In this document: positions 16,717 to 26,200 of the stretch, piece after piece | How the letters are laid out: each line of letters starts with the position of its first letter | Position numbering within the stretch: the stretch's first letter is position 1 | Source: Candidatus Limivivens intestinipullorum | GTDB taxonomy: Bacteria > Bacillota > Clostridia > Lachnospirales > Lachnospiraceae | Direction: 5' to 3' | DNA length: 64,000 nucleotides | Assembly: GCA_018711185.1 (NCBI GenBank) | Contig: DVIQ01000027.1 | Coordinates: 26,165-90,164, forward strand | Position numbers and translations under genes: made by a program | Notes under the pieces: model-generated | The model's database searches: none | Seen by the model: only the letters and a program-made list of their open reading frames with translations | What the model was told of the DNA's origin: nothing

Positions 16717-19113
16717 GTGGAAGAAATTCGAATATCCGTGCGCAGTCTTGTGGAATTTATTCTGCGCAGCGGCGATATAGACAACCGGCATGGGATGCCG
16801 GCCGATAAGGAGGCGATGCAGCTGGGCAGCCGTCTTCACAGAGAAATCCAGGGGCAGATGGGAAAGGCCTACCAGGCCGAGGTACCGCTGAAAACGCTGT
16901 GGCACTGCGAGGACTACGCCATTTCAGTGGAAGGACGCGCGGACGGGATTTTTCCTATGACAGTCGGGAACGCGCCGGATCTTCCGGAGGAGATTTTCCA
17001 GGCTGTGGCGGAGGCGGACGGGCTGATGTTTGTGGATGAGATAAAAGGAAGCTACCGGAGTCCGGCGCGCATGGAGGAGCCGGTTCCAGTACATCTGGCG
17101 CAAGCAAAATGCTACGCCTACATCTACGGTGTCAGTCATGGCCTGAAAAACATGGGAGTGCAGATGACCTACTGTAATCTGGAGACAAAGGAAACCCGGA
17201 GGTTTCATCAGATATTTTCCGTGGATGAGCTGACAGCCTGGTTTTCCGCTGTTATGGAAGAATACCAGAAGTGGTGCGATTTCCAGCAGAGCTGGAAAAA
17301 GGTGAGGCAGGCATCGATTCCGGAGGTGCCGTTTCCATTTCCCTATAGGGAGGGACAGAAGGACATGGCGGCGGCGGTTTACCGTACCATTGCCAGAAAG
17401 AAAAAGATTTTTATTCAGGCCTCCACGGGTGTGGGGAAAACCATATCCACTGTTTTTCCGGCAGTCAAGGCGGTGGGGCAGGGAATCGGAGACAAAATTT
17501 TTTATCTTACGGCAAAGACCATTACAAGGACGGTGGCCCAGGATGCCTTTGCGCTCCTGAAGGAAAAAGGCCTGAAATATAAGGTGATTACTTTGACAGC
17601 CAAAGAGAAAATCTGTCCGCTGGAGGAGACGGACTGCAATCCGCTCCACTGTCCAAGGGCGAGAGGCCATTTTGACCGGATTAACGACGCCGTTTTTGAG
17701 ATGCTGAATGAGGAATGCGATTTTACCAGGGAAGCGGTGGAGGCTTACGCCGAGAAGCGGAATGTCTGTCCCTTTGAGATGAGCCTTGATCTGGCTGCGT
17801 GGATGGACGCTGTGATCTGTGACTATAACTACGTGTTTGACCCAAGAGCCAGACTCAAGCGGTTCTTCGGAGAGGGCGTCCGGGGAGACTATCTGTTTCT
17901 CATCGACGAGGCCCACAACCTGGTGGAGCGCGGCAGAGAAATGTTCAGCGCTTCTTTATATAAAGAAGATTTTCTTGAATTGAAAAGGGAAGTGCAGCCC
18001 TATAACCGGAAGCTGTCGCGCCAGCTCGAGACGTGCAATCGGATGATGCTGGAGTGGAAGCGGGAGAGCGATTCCTGGCGGCTGCTGGACAGCACAGGGG
18101 CCTTTCCAGCGGCGCTTATGAATCTGACGGGCATGCTGGAGGATTTCATGGAAGAACTGACGGACCGGGATCTGGGAAAGAAGGTTCTGGACTTTTACTA
18201 TCAGGTCAGCAAGTTTCTGGATATTTATGAGCGGGTAGATGAAAATTATCGGATTTATACGGATTTTTCGGAGGACAGCCGCTTCTTTATCCGCCTTTAC
18301 TGCATCAACACCGCCGTGAATCTGCAGGAGTGCCTGGACAAGGGCAGCAGCACCGTTTTCTTTTCCGCCACACTGCTTCCTGTGCGGTACTATATGGGGT
18401 TGCTCTGCAAGGACACGGACTGCTACGCCATTTACGCGGAGTCTTCCTTCCGACCGGAAAACCGCCTGGTTCTCATGGGTCTGGATGTGAGCAGCCGCTA
18501 CAGCCGCCGAGGCCCCAGGGAATACGCGAAGATCGCGGCTTATATACAGGCGATGGTTTCCGGTCGAGAGGGAAACTATATGGTTTTCTGTCCTTCCTAT
18601 CGCATGCTCCAGGAGATCTCCCAGGCATACATGGAAATATGCGAACCCCGGACGGAAATCATCTGTCAGAAACCCGGTATGTCAGAGACGGACAGAGAAG
18701 AATTTCTGGCGAAATTTTCCCGGGAGACGCCGCATACGCTGGTGGGCTTTGGCGTCATGGGAGGCGTGTTTGGAGAGGGAATCGATTTGACGGGAGAACG
18801 GCTGATCGGGGCGGCGATTGTGGGTGCCGGACTGCCTCAGGTGTGCAGCGAGCGGGAAATTCTCAAGGATTTTTACAATGCCGCGGGAGCGGATGGATTT
18901 TCTTACGCGTACATTTATCCGGGTATGAATAAGGTTTTGCAGTCGGCGGGCCGGGTAATCCGCACGGCGGCTGATCGGGGCGTGATCCTTCTTTTGGACG
19001 AACGGTTCGGGCAGACTGCGTACAGATCGCTGTTTCCAAGGGAGTGGGCCGAAAGCAGTCCCTGCAGTCTGAAGAATGTCGGGGAGAAGATTAAGCGGTT
19101 CTGGCGCTCCTGA
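16717..19113 (+). CDS. DinG/XPD-type ATP-dependent helicase with N-terminal PD-(D/E)XK nuclease-like domain
   Basis: 798 aa. The N-terminal 200 residues look like a Cas4/RecB-type nuclease: LGSRLHREI (H41), GRADGI (D76), VDEIKG (107-111) and QAKCYAY. The rest is a superfamily 2 Rad3/XPD helicase: Walker A QASTGVGKT, four cysteines that should hold a 4Fe-4S cluster (C300, C307, C312, C351), DEAH box (397-400), and motif VI QSAGRVIRT. DinG proteins unwind R-loops and forks. The GTG start has AAGGGG upstream. It may act with the adjacent DNA-repair pair, but it has its own promoter without a LexA box. Confidence 0.88.
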   Translation: MEEIRISVRSLVEFILRSGDIDNRHGMPADKEAMQLGSRLHREIQGQMGKAYQAEVPLKTLWHCEDYAISVEGRADGIFPMTVGNAPDLPEEIFQAVAEADGLMFVDEIKGSYRSPARMEEPVPVHLAQAKCYAYIYGVSHGLKNMGVQMTYCNLETKETRRFHQIFSVDELTAWFSAVMEEYQKWCDFQQSWKKVRQASIPEVPFPFPYREGQKDMAAAVYRTIARKKKIFIQASTGVGKTISTVFPAVKAVGQGIGDKIFYLTAKTITRTVAQDAFALLKEKGLKYKVITLTAKEKICPLEETDCNPLHCPRARGHFDRINDAVFEMLNEECDFTREAVEAYAEKRNVCPFEMSLDLAAWMDAVICDYNYVFDPRARLKRFFGEGVRGDYLFLIDEAHNLVERGREMFSASLYKEDFLELKREVQPYNRKLSRQLETCNRMMLEWKRESDSWRLLDSTGAFPAALMNLTGMLEDFMEELTDRDLGKKVLDFYYQVSKFLDIYERVDENYRIYTDFSEDSRFFIRLYCINTAVNLQECLDKGSSTVFFSATLLPVRYYMGLLCKDTDCYAIYAESSFRPENRLVLMGLDVSSRYSRRGPREYAKIAAYIQAMVSGREGNYMVFCPSYRMLQEISQAYMEICEPRTEIICQKPGMSETDREEFLAKFSRETPHTLVGFGVMGGVFGEGIDLTGERLIGAAIVGAGLPQVCSEREILKDFYNAAGADGFSYAYIYPGMNKVLQSAGRVIRTAADRGVILLLDERFGQTAYRSLFPREWAESSPCSLKNVGEKIKRFWRS

Positions 19114-19131
19114 ACGGTTACGGAATTGCTG

Positions 19132-19265
19132 GTAACAGTTCAGCCCAGGTCCGCGCACATACTGCGCAGACCGTAAGAACGTGATTCAGGAGTGCAAAAT
19201 CCCATCGCCGCAGGCGATTTCAAATGGATTTTTGCAGTTACGGTTCAGCAGGGCTGAACGGTAAC
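19132..19265 (+). repeat. Full-length dispersed element, copy 2
   Basis: Same layout and orientation as the copy at 15783, with over 90 percent of positions matching by eye. The right arm ends GGGCTGAACGGTAAC. It follows the helicase stop by 18 bases. Confidence 0.9.
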
Positions 19266-19293
19266 AATTGCTATGGTTATCGGAAAGATTGGT

Positions 19294-19322
19294 TTTACTT
19301 ATCGCGGGAAATATAGTATAAT
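19294..19322 (+). promoter_or_regulatory. Sigma-A promoter for purA
   Basis: TTTACT, 17 bases, TATAAT. A leader of about 140 nt follows with a GGCCGG...CCGGC hairpin near 19402-19431; no purine riboswitch consensus was recognised. Confidence 0.65.
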
Positions 19323-19470
19323 AAGGATTGTTTGACATTCTGCGAAAACGCAGGAAATTTTATACAGCAGTTTGGCCGCGGTTAGAGGGAAGAACTGTCC
19401 AAAGGCCGGTAAAACGGAATGACGGCCGGCAAAACTGCGCAGATTTACGACATGGTCAGGAGGAATCAGT

Positions 19471-20745
19471 ATGGTTACGGCAGTAGTAGGAGCAAACTGG
19501 GGAGATGAGGGAAAAGGGAAAATCACGGATATGCTGGCCGAAAAGGCGGATATTATTGTGCGCTTTCAGGGAGGAGCCAACGCAGGTCACACGATTGTAA
19601 ATGATTACGGCAAATTCGCGCTGCATACGCTTCCATCGGGCGTGTTCTATACACATACCACCAGCATTATCGGGAATGGAGTTGCCTTGAACATACCGCT
19701 GCTTTTTAAAGAGATTAAGAGCATTACGGACCAGGGTGTCCCCACGCCTAAGATTTTGGTGTCCGACCGTGCCCAGATTGTGATGTCTTATCACGTACTC
19801 TTTGATACTTATGAGGAAGCGCGTTTGGCCGGAAAGTCCTTTGGCTCTACAAAATCCGGAATTGCGCCCTTCTATTCTGATAAATACGCGAAGATCGGCT
19901 TCCAGGTAAGCGAGCTCTTTGATGAGGAACTCTTAAAGGAAAAGACAGTGCGGATCTGCGAACAGAAGAACGTGCTTTTGGAGCATTTATATCATAAGCC
20001 GCTGCTGAAACCGGAGGAGCTTCTGGAGGAGCTTCACGGATACCGGGATATGGTGGCTCCTTATGTGTGCGATACGTCCGCGTTTCTCTGGAACGCGATC
20101 CAGGAAGGAAAAAATATTCTGCTGGAGGGACAGCTTGGTTCTTTAAAGGATCCGGATCATGGAATCTACCCGATGGTGACCTCCTCTTCTACGCTGGCAG
20201 GCTACGGAGCCATTGGAGCAGGGCTGCCCCCCTATGAGATCAAAAAGATCGTCACTGTGGTAAAGGCGTATTCCAGCGCGGTGGGAGCCGGCGCGTTTGT
20301 AAGTGAAATTTTTGGAGAGGAAGCGGACGAACTGCGCAGACGCGGTGGCGATGGCGGCGAGTTCGGCGCGACCACAGGCCGACCCAGAAGAATGGGCTGG
20401 TTCGACTGCGTAGCCACCAGATACGGCTGCCGGATTCAGGGCACTACAGATGTGGCTTTCACCGTTCTGGACGTGCTGGGATATCTGGATGAAATCCCTG
20501 TATGCGTTGGTTATGAGCTGGACGGAAAGGAAATCACAGACTTCCCCACCACCTCACAGCTGGAACGCTGCCGCCCGATTATCGAAAAGCTTCCGGGCTG
20601 GAAGTGCGACATCCGGGGCATCCGCAAATATGAGGAGCTTCCGGAAAACTGCAGAAAATACGTGGAGTTTGTGGAAAAGCGCATTGGCTTCCCCATTACC
20701 ATGGTTTCCAACGGACCCGGAAGAAACGATATTATTTATCGCTAA
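19471..20745 (+). CDS. purA: Adenylosuccinate synthase
   Basis: GTP-dependent ligation of IMP and aspartate, the committed step to AMP. 424 aa, normal length. The P-loop is GANWGDEGKGK near the N terminus, with catalytic Asp13-like and His41-like residues in WGDEGKG and GGANAGHT. It has the IMP-binding GSTKSGIAPFYSD, the aspartate loop region GATTGRPRRMGW and the C-terminal GPGRNDI. The RBS is AGGAGGAATCAGT. It stands alone between its promoter and a spacer with palindromes. Confidence 0.95.
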   Translation: MVTAVVGANWGDEGKGKITDMLAEKADIIVRFQGGANAGHTIVNDYGKFALHTLPSGVFYTHTTSIIGNGVALNIPLLFKEIKSITDQGVPTPKILVSDRAQIVMSYHVLFDTYEEARLAGKSFGSTKSGIAPFYSDKYAKIGFQVSELFDEELLKEKTVRICEQKNVLLEHLYHKPLLKPEELLEELHGYRDMVAPYVCDTSAFLWNAIQEGKNILLEGQLGSLKDPDHGIYPMVTSSSTLAGYGAIGAGLPPYEIKKIVTVVKAYSSAVGAGAFVSEIFGEEADELRRRGGDGGEFGATTGRPRRMGWFDCVATRYGCRIQGTTDVAFTVLDVLGYLDEIPVCVGYELDGKEITDFPTTSQLERCRPIIEKLPGWKCDIRGIRKYEELPENCRKYVEFVEKRIGFPITMVSNGPGRNDIIYR

Positions 20746-20792
20746 GAGGGCTTTCGCATACCATTAAGAATTTTTAGAAAGTCTTCAGAACT

Positions 20793-20812
20793 TTGACATG
20801 TGAATTTCACAT
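20793..20812 (+). promoter_or_regulatory. TTGACA overlapping a perfect palindrome
   Basis: ATGTGAA-T-TTCACAT (20798-20812) starts on the last base of a TTGACA (20793-20798). It looks like an operator upstream of the 208-aa gene. No good -10 with standard spacing was found. Confidence 0.35.
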
Positions 20813-20838
20813 TTCTCTGTTATCCTGTAAGAGTAAAC

Positions 20839-20867
20839 GTAACCGTTCAGCCATACTGATCCGTTAC
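20839..20867. repeat. Solo palindrome of the dispersed element
   Basis: GTAACCGTTCAGCCATACTGATCCGTTAC, arms imperfectly paired, in the purA/208-aa gene spacer. Confidence 0.65.
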
Positions 20868-20984
20868 GAGTAAACAGCAGTTGTTGTTCACAGCAGCCAG
20901 GCGCGAGAGCGGCTGCCCAGTGAACAGCAAACTGTGGAAAACAACAGGCAGACGGTTTCGAACCGTCACAACGGGGGGATTCAC

Positions 20985-21611
20985 ATGGATTATACAACTT
21001 ACTATGAAGAGTATGATACGATAACAGAAGAACGCTACGGAGAGTTGAAAAGCATGCTTGAGGCACAGGACAAAAAAAAGAAGTTTCAGGCATTTCATCT
21101 TAGAAAACTTGAGTTTATAGGTACGAATGACCAGAAGGCGGTTCCGAATTTTTTCCTTTGCGTGAAAAATCAGGACGAAAACGAGATCTACCTTGAAAAG
21201 AAATTTATCCAGGGAGATATCCATTTCAAAAAGTGCGCAAAGCTGACGAAAGAAGAGTGCGACCGGATTTTACGAGGCGATATAGACTGGATGAAAGATC
21301 ATAAGAAGGGTCTGTTCAGTGATTTTTACCGCCAGGTATCTCTGAATCATTTGAGTCCCGGACGGGTAACCGATTATGAACGGGAGATGCTCAAAGGGAA
21401 AAAAGAGAGCTACGTCACCTTCAGCAAAAAGATCGAAAGAGCGGTGGGCAGGACGAGGGATCTTTTCGAAGTGCCGGAGTTTACGCTTTCCTGCCTGGAT
21501 GAAGGAAAGGTACTGGTTACCTATAAGAAAGAAGCAATTCTGCCGGCAGTGCTGGTGACGATCATGCAGATTCAGAAGGACAAAGAAGGCGAGCTGGCAT
21601 TTGCTTTCTGA
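20985..21611 (+). CDS. Conserved hypothetical protein, possibly DUF6145-like
   Basis: 208 aa, soluble, mixed alpha/beta, starting MDYTTYYEEYDTITEERYGE. A basic segment (KKKKFQAFHLRKLEFIG) and a central WMKDHKKGLFSDFYRQV are notable. No catalytic motif is recognised, and the DUF6145 suggestion is from memory of Lachnospiraceae proteins and is unsure. The start at 20985 was chosen for its GGGGGG RBS eight bases upstream. It is monocistronic, convergent with the next gene over a shared terminator. Confidence 0.7.
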   Translation: MDYTTYYEEYDTITEERYGELKSMLEAQDKKKKFQAFHLRKLEFIGTNDQKAVPNFFLCVKNQDENEIYLEKKFIQGDIHFKKCAKLTKEECDRILRGDIDWMKDHKKGLFSDFYRQVSLNHLSPGRVTDYEREMLKGKKESYVTFSKKIERAVGRTRDLFEVPEFTLSCLDEGKVLVTYKKEAILPAVLVTIMQIQKDKEGELAFAF

Positions 21612-21659
21612 AGTCAGAAAGAGACAGTTCGCTACGATTCACAGCAGTAACAATGGTTA

Positions 21660-21692
21660 AAAGCGGGAAAACCTGCAAAGGTTTCCCGCTTT
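21660..21692. terminator. Bidirectional terminator
   Basis: AAAGCGGGAAAACC-TGCAA-AGGTTTCCCGCTTT, with A and T tracts on both sides, between two convergent genes. Confidence 0.8.
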
Positions 21693-21694
21693 CT

Positions 21695-21922
21695 TCAGCT
21701 TTTCGAGTCCTGCGGGGGCTCGTTCTTTTTCTTTTTCAGCATCCGGTATACGAGAATGTACGCATAGAGAATTACAGGAACAAGAATGGTGCAGGCTACG
21801 CAGCCGCGGAAGAGCATTCCGGCCCATTCACTGTCAATCAGAGCGAATACCAGAGTCAGAAGATACATTCCGGCCAGCAGGAGGATGCCTGCCCAGGCCA
21901 GAATTCGTTTTCCTTTTTCCAT
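21695..21922 (-). CDS. Small two-helix membrane protein
   Basis: 75 aa with two transmembrane segments (ILAWAGILLLAGMYLLTLVFAL and a second around TILVPVILYAYILVYRML) joined by DSEWAGMLFRG, ending in a basic and polar tail (KKKKNEPPQDSKS). Function unknown; similar tiny membrane proteins are common in Lachnospiraceae. The start at 21922 was chosen for AAGGAGG about ten bases upstream; the longer upstream frame has no RBS. It has its own near-consensus promoter on the minus strand. Confidence 0.75.
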   Translation of the reverse strand: MEKGKRILAWAGILLLAGMYLLTLVFALIDSEWAGMLFRGCVACTILVPVILYAYILVYRMLKKKKNEPPQDSKS

Positions 21923-21968
21923 ATAACAGCGGCCTCCTTTTTCAGCTTCAGAGAAAAGCTTCTTACCT

Positions 21969-21997
21969 ATTATATATACAATTTGATAGAAAAGCAA
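21969..21997 (-). promoter_or_regulatory. Sigma-A promoter for the small membrane protein
   Basis: Read on minus: TTGCTT, 17 bases, TATAAT. Confidence 0.7.
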
Positions 21998-22030
21998 GCT
22001 GCGAAAGCCAAATGGCTGTAACGCTCTGGC

Positions 22031-22059
22031 TTGACGGGGAAACAGGGGCGGAGTAAAAT
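22031..22059 (+). promoter_or_regulatory. Sigma-A promoter for the aldo/keto reductase
   Basis: TTGACG, 17 bases, TAAAAT. Confidence 0.5.
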
Positions 22060-22142
22060 GGAAGAAAACTTGCCCTGTCGGATTTCGGAAGAAAAAGAGG
22101 ATTTCGGGTAAACACGCGAGGAGAAAAGAAAGGAGAAAGGCT

Positions 22143-23180
22143 ATGGACAGAGTGACATTGGGAAATACAGGCATTACCGTAAACAAGAATGGATTTGGAG
22201 CGCTTCCGATTCAGCGAATCAGCCAGGAAGAGGCGGTTAAGCTGATTCGGAGAGCGTATGAGGGAGGAATCACGTTCTTTGACACCGCCAGGGTATATAC
22301 CGACAGCGAATGCAAGCTCGGTGCGGCCCTGGATGGTATCCGCGAGAAGGTATTCGTGGCTTCAAAGACGGCTGCCGCTGATGCGGAAAGTTTTTGGAGA
22401 GATCTCGAAACAACGCTGAAAAATCTGAAAACAGATTATCTGGATCTCTATCAGTTTCATAATCCGGCGGTCTGTCCGAAACCAGGAGACGGTTCGGGTC
22501 TTTATGAGGCCATGACGGAGGCAAAGAAGCAGGGGAAAATCCGCCATATTGGGATTACGAATCATCGTTTGATGGTGGCTCATGAGATTGTGGAAAGCGG
22601 CCTTTATGAAACGCTGCAGTTTCCTTTCTGCTATCTGGCTACGGAGAAGGACATGGAGCTGGTGGAAAAATGCAAAAAAGCCGGTATGGGCTTTATTGCT
22701 ATGAAATCTCTTTCCGGCGGACTGATTACAAACTCCAGGGCGGCCTATGCTTTTGCGGCTCAGTTTGACAATGTCCTGCCGATCTGGGGTGTACAGCGAG
22801 CAAATGAGTTGGAAGAGTTTCTTTCCTATGTGGAGAATCCGCCGGTAATGACAGAGGAGCTTCGTCAGGTGATCGAAAAAGACCGTGCGGAGCTCCAGGG
22901 GGATTTCTGCCGGGGATGCGGATACTGTATGCCCTGCCCCGCGGGAATTGAGATCAATACCTGCGCCCGGATGTCCCTTCTGATCCGGCGTGCCCCTGCC
23001 CAGGCGCAGCTTACGCCCGAGATGCAGGAGAAAATGCGGAAAATCGAGGGATGTCTCCACTGCAACAAATGCCGTTCTAAATGCCCCTATGGGCTGGACA
23101 CTCCGGCGCTTCTGGAAAAAAATTATAAGGATTACAAAGAAATTTTAAAGGCGGGAGAGATAAAGCCGCTGAAAGGCTGA
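22143..23180 (+). CDS. Aldo/keto reductase with C-terminal 4Fe-4S ferredoxin domain
   Basis: 345 aa. A TIM-barrel aldo/keto reductase domain (1-270) has the catalytic set FFDTARVYTDSE (Asp, Tyr), the Lys in VASKTAA, and the position that is normally His in DLYQFHNP. It is followed by two ferredoxin-type cluster motifs, CRGCGYCMPCP and CLHCNKCRSKCP. Such proteins are frequent in anaerobes; the clusters could pass electrons between ferredoxin and NAD(P)H at the active site. The substrate is unknown. The RBS is AAAGGAGAAAGGCT. The helicase fusion gene follows closely. Confidence 0.92.
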   Translation: MDRVTLGNTGITVNKNGFGALPIQRISQEEAVKLIRRAYEGGITFFDTARVYTDSECKLGAALDGIREKVFVASKTAAADAESFWRDLETTLKNLKTDYLDLYQFHNPAVCPKPGDGSGLYEAMTEAKKQGKIRHIGITNHRLMVAHEIVESGLYETLQFPFCYLATEKDMELVEKCKKAGMGFIAMKSLSGGLITNSRAAYAFAAQFDNVLPIWGVQRANELEEFLSYVENPPVMTEELRQVIEKDRAELQGDFCRGCGYCMPCPAGIEINTCARMSLLIRRAPAQAQLTPEMQEKMRKIEGCLHCNKCRSKCPYGLDTPALLEKNYKDYKEILKAGEIKPLKG

Positions 23181-23223
23181 GATGGCGCGGGTATGCCGGA
23201 CGATGACACAAAGGAGAACAAGA

Positions 23224-26200
23224 ATGTACATAGCGGATTTACATATTCATTCCAGGTATTCCAGGGCCACCAGCAAGGACGGCTGTCCGGAGGTCCTGGG
23301 ACTTTGGACGGCGAAAAAGGGAATCCGCCTGATTGGAACCGGAGATTTTACCCATCCGGCCTGGCGGGAGGAGCTGGAGGAGAAGCTGGAACCGGCGGAG
23401 AACGGCTTCTACTGTCTGAAGGAGAAGCTTTCCCGGACAGGCTCGGCTTCCTGGCAGAGAATGGAGCCCAGGTTCGTGGTGTCCGGCGAAATCAGTTCCA
23501 TCTATAAGAAGGACGGGAAGGTAAGGAAGGTCCACAACCTGATTCTCCTTCCAAGCCTGCGGGACGCGAAGCTTCTCTCAGGCCGTCTGGAGGAGATTGG
23601 AAATCTGCGCTCGGACGGGAGGCCGATTCTGGGACTGGACTGCCGTGACCTTCTGGAGATTACCATGGAGGTATGCCCCAAGGCTGTTTTTATCCCTGCC
23701 CATATCTGGACGCCGCATTTTTCCATGCTGGGCGCTCTTTCTGGCTTTGATTCTCCGGAGGAATGTTTTGGGGATATGGCAGGATATATTCACGCGGTGG
23801 AGACAGGGCTTTCCTCGGATCCGCCCATGAACTGGCGGCTCTCGATGCTGGATAAGTACCAGCTTGTCTCCAATTCGGATGCCCACTCTCCCGCGAAGCT
23901 TGGACGGGAAGCGAATCTTTTGACGGGCGAGTTCTCTTATGAGGGCCTGTACCGGGCAGTGCAGACAGGAGAGGGCCTGGAAGGAACCATTGAGTTTTTT
24001 CCGGAGGAGGGAAAGTACCATTTCGACGGCCATCGAAAATGCGGAATCTGTCTCAGCCCTCTGGAGGCGGAGGCCAGACAGGGAATTTGCCCTGTCTGCC
24101 AAAGACGGCTGACCATGGGGGTTTCCCACCGGGTAGAGCAGCTTGCGGACCGGAAGGAGGGATTTCTGCCGGCGCGGGCCAAACCCTACGAGAGCCTGGT
24201 GCCTTTGCCTGAGGTTCTGGCAGCTTCCATGGGTCTTGGCACGGGAAGCCGCCGGGTGGAGCAGCTATACGAGGAGATGCTTGCTGGCCTGGGTTCGGAG
24301 TTCGAAATCCTTCGGGAGGTTCCTGTGGAGGAGATTCAGAGAAAAGCAGGGTACCTTGCCGCGGAGGGAATCCGGAGGCTTCGGAACCGTCAGGTAAAGC
24401 GGATTCCCGGCTTTGACGGGGAATATGGGCGCATCCGTCTGTTTACCAGCGATGAGATCCGGAACACGGAAGGGCAGCTCAGCCTTTTCGATGGCTGGAT
24501 GGAGCAGGCTGCCCCGGATCGAGAAACAGCCGCCGCGTCGGAGGCTGAAAGGGCGCCGCAGCCAGGAAGCATTCCGCGGCGAAAAGGAGCCGTATCCGGA
24601 AGTGTCTCGCATCCGGAAAGCGGCTCCGGAGCGGTTGGAGCAGAAGATGCTTCCGGTACGACGGAAGCCAAGTCAAAGGGAGGCGTAGCGGGCAGCGAGG
24701 CATCGGAGCCCGTGCCCTCAAAGCCCGCATGGAATGCGGCGCAGCTTCAGGCGGCCCGGACCCCCGGAAGAGTCATCGCGGTGCAGGCGGGTCCGGGAAC
24801 CGGAAAAACCGCTTCACTGATCGCCAGAGTACATTGGCTTCTGGAGGGACGAAGGATCAGCCCCGCAAGTGTTACCGTTGTGACGTTTACCCGAAAGGCC
24901 GCGGCGGAAGTACGGGAACGGCTGGAGCGGGAGCTGGGAAAACGGAGAGGCCGCGGCCTGACTGCGGGAACCTTCCACTCCATCTGTCTGGAACTTCTGG
25001 AAAAGACCGGCAGAAAACCGGCCCTGGCAGACGACGGCGTGATGCGGGAGACGGCCAGGGAGGCTGTAAAGACCGCCGGATTGTCCATGAGCGCCGGAGA
25101 CTTCCTTTTAAGGCTGACTCGGTATAAGGCCAAAGGTTCCGAGGACGCTTTGGAAGGGAACTTTCGGAAGGCAGCGGATTTCTATCAAAAGAGGCTGGAG
25201 GAAAGAGGCTTTTGGGACTATGACGATCTGATTCTTGAGACCAGCCGTCTGATTGAGTCCGGGGAAATATCAGAAGAATTGCTTGCGCCCTTTACCTACC
25301 TGCTGGTGGACGAGTTTCAGGACATAAATCCAGCCCAGTACCGTCTGATCCGTAACTGGAACCGGGGTGGGAGAGAGCTTTTTGTCATCGGAGACCCGGA
25401 CCAGGCGATTTACAGTTTCCGGGGAGCGGACGCAGACTGCTTTGGCCGTCTGTCCAGGGAATGGCCGGATCTTACGGTCATCCGCCTGACGGAAAATTAC
25501 CGGTGCATGCCAAAGATTTTAAAGGGCGCCGGGGCGGTGATCGAGAAAAATCCCGGAGGCAGCCGGACGCTGCGGGCGAATCGGCAGGGCGAGTCTCCCA
25601 TAAGGCTGGTTCTGTCCACGGGAGAAACAGCCGCGGCGATGTATGCCGCAAAGGAAATCAGCCGGCAGGTGGGCGGCCTGGATATGCTGGCATCCCACGA
25701 AAAAGGAAATCGTCTGGAAGATCGCGAAGCCAGAAGTTTCGGCGATCTGGCGGTTCTATACCGGACACGCCGCCAAGGGGAGCTTTTGGAAAAAGTGTTT
25801 GCTCAGGAGGGGATTCCCTGCGTTGTGGCGGGGAGAGAGGATTATCTGGATATGCCCTCGGTCAGAGGCGCTGTCAGCTTTTTTAACCGCGCGCTGGGAA
25901 AAGCGGAAGTGCCCTACGGCGTACTGGCAAGGCAGCTTTTGGAAAAAGACGGCGATTCGCCCATGGCGGCTATGATTTTTGACCAGAAGCTGGAAAAATA
26001 CGGGGCGATGGCGGCTCGTACCAGGCCCGCGAAGGTTTTGGAGGCCTGGGCGGCGGAGTTTGGACTGGATAAAGACGAGGGAATCCGCAAGCTGGAAAAC
26101 ATGGCGCTTCTCCATGACCGGATGCAGGAGCTTTTGGATACCATTGTCCTGGGCGCGGAAGGAGATCTCAGGCGCGCCGGCACGAAAACATACCGGGCGG

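Noticed and set aside
19323..19470. Purine riboswitch before purA
   Set aside because: The three-way-junction consensus is not found; only a simple GC hairpin is seen.
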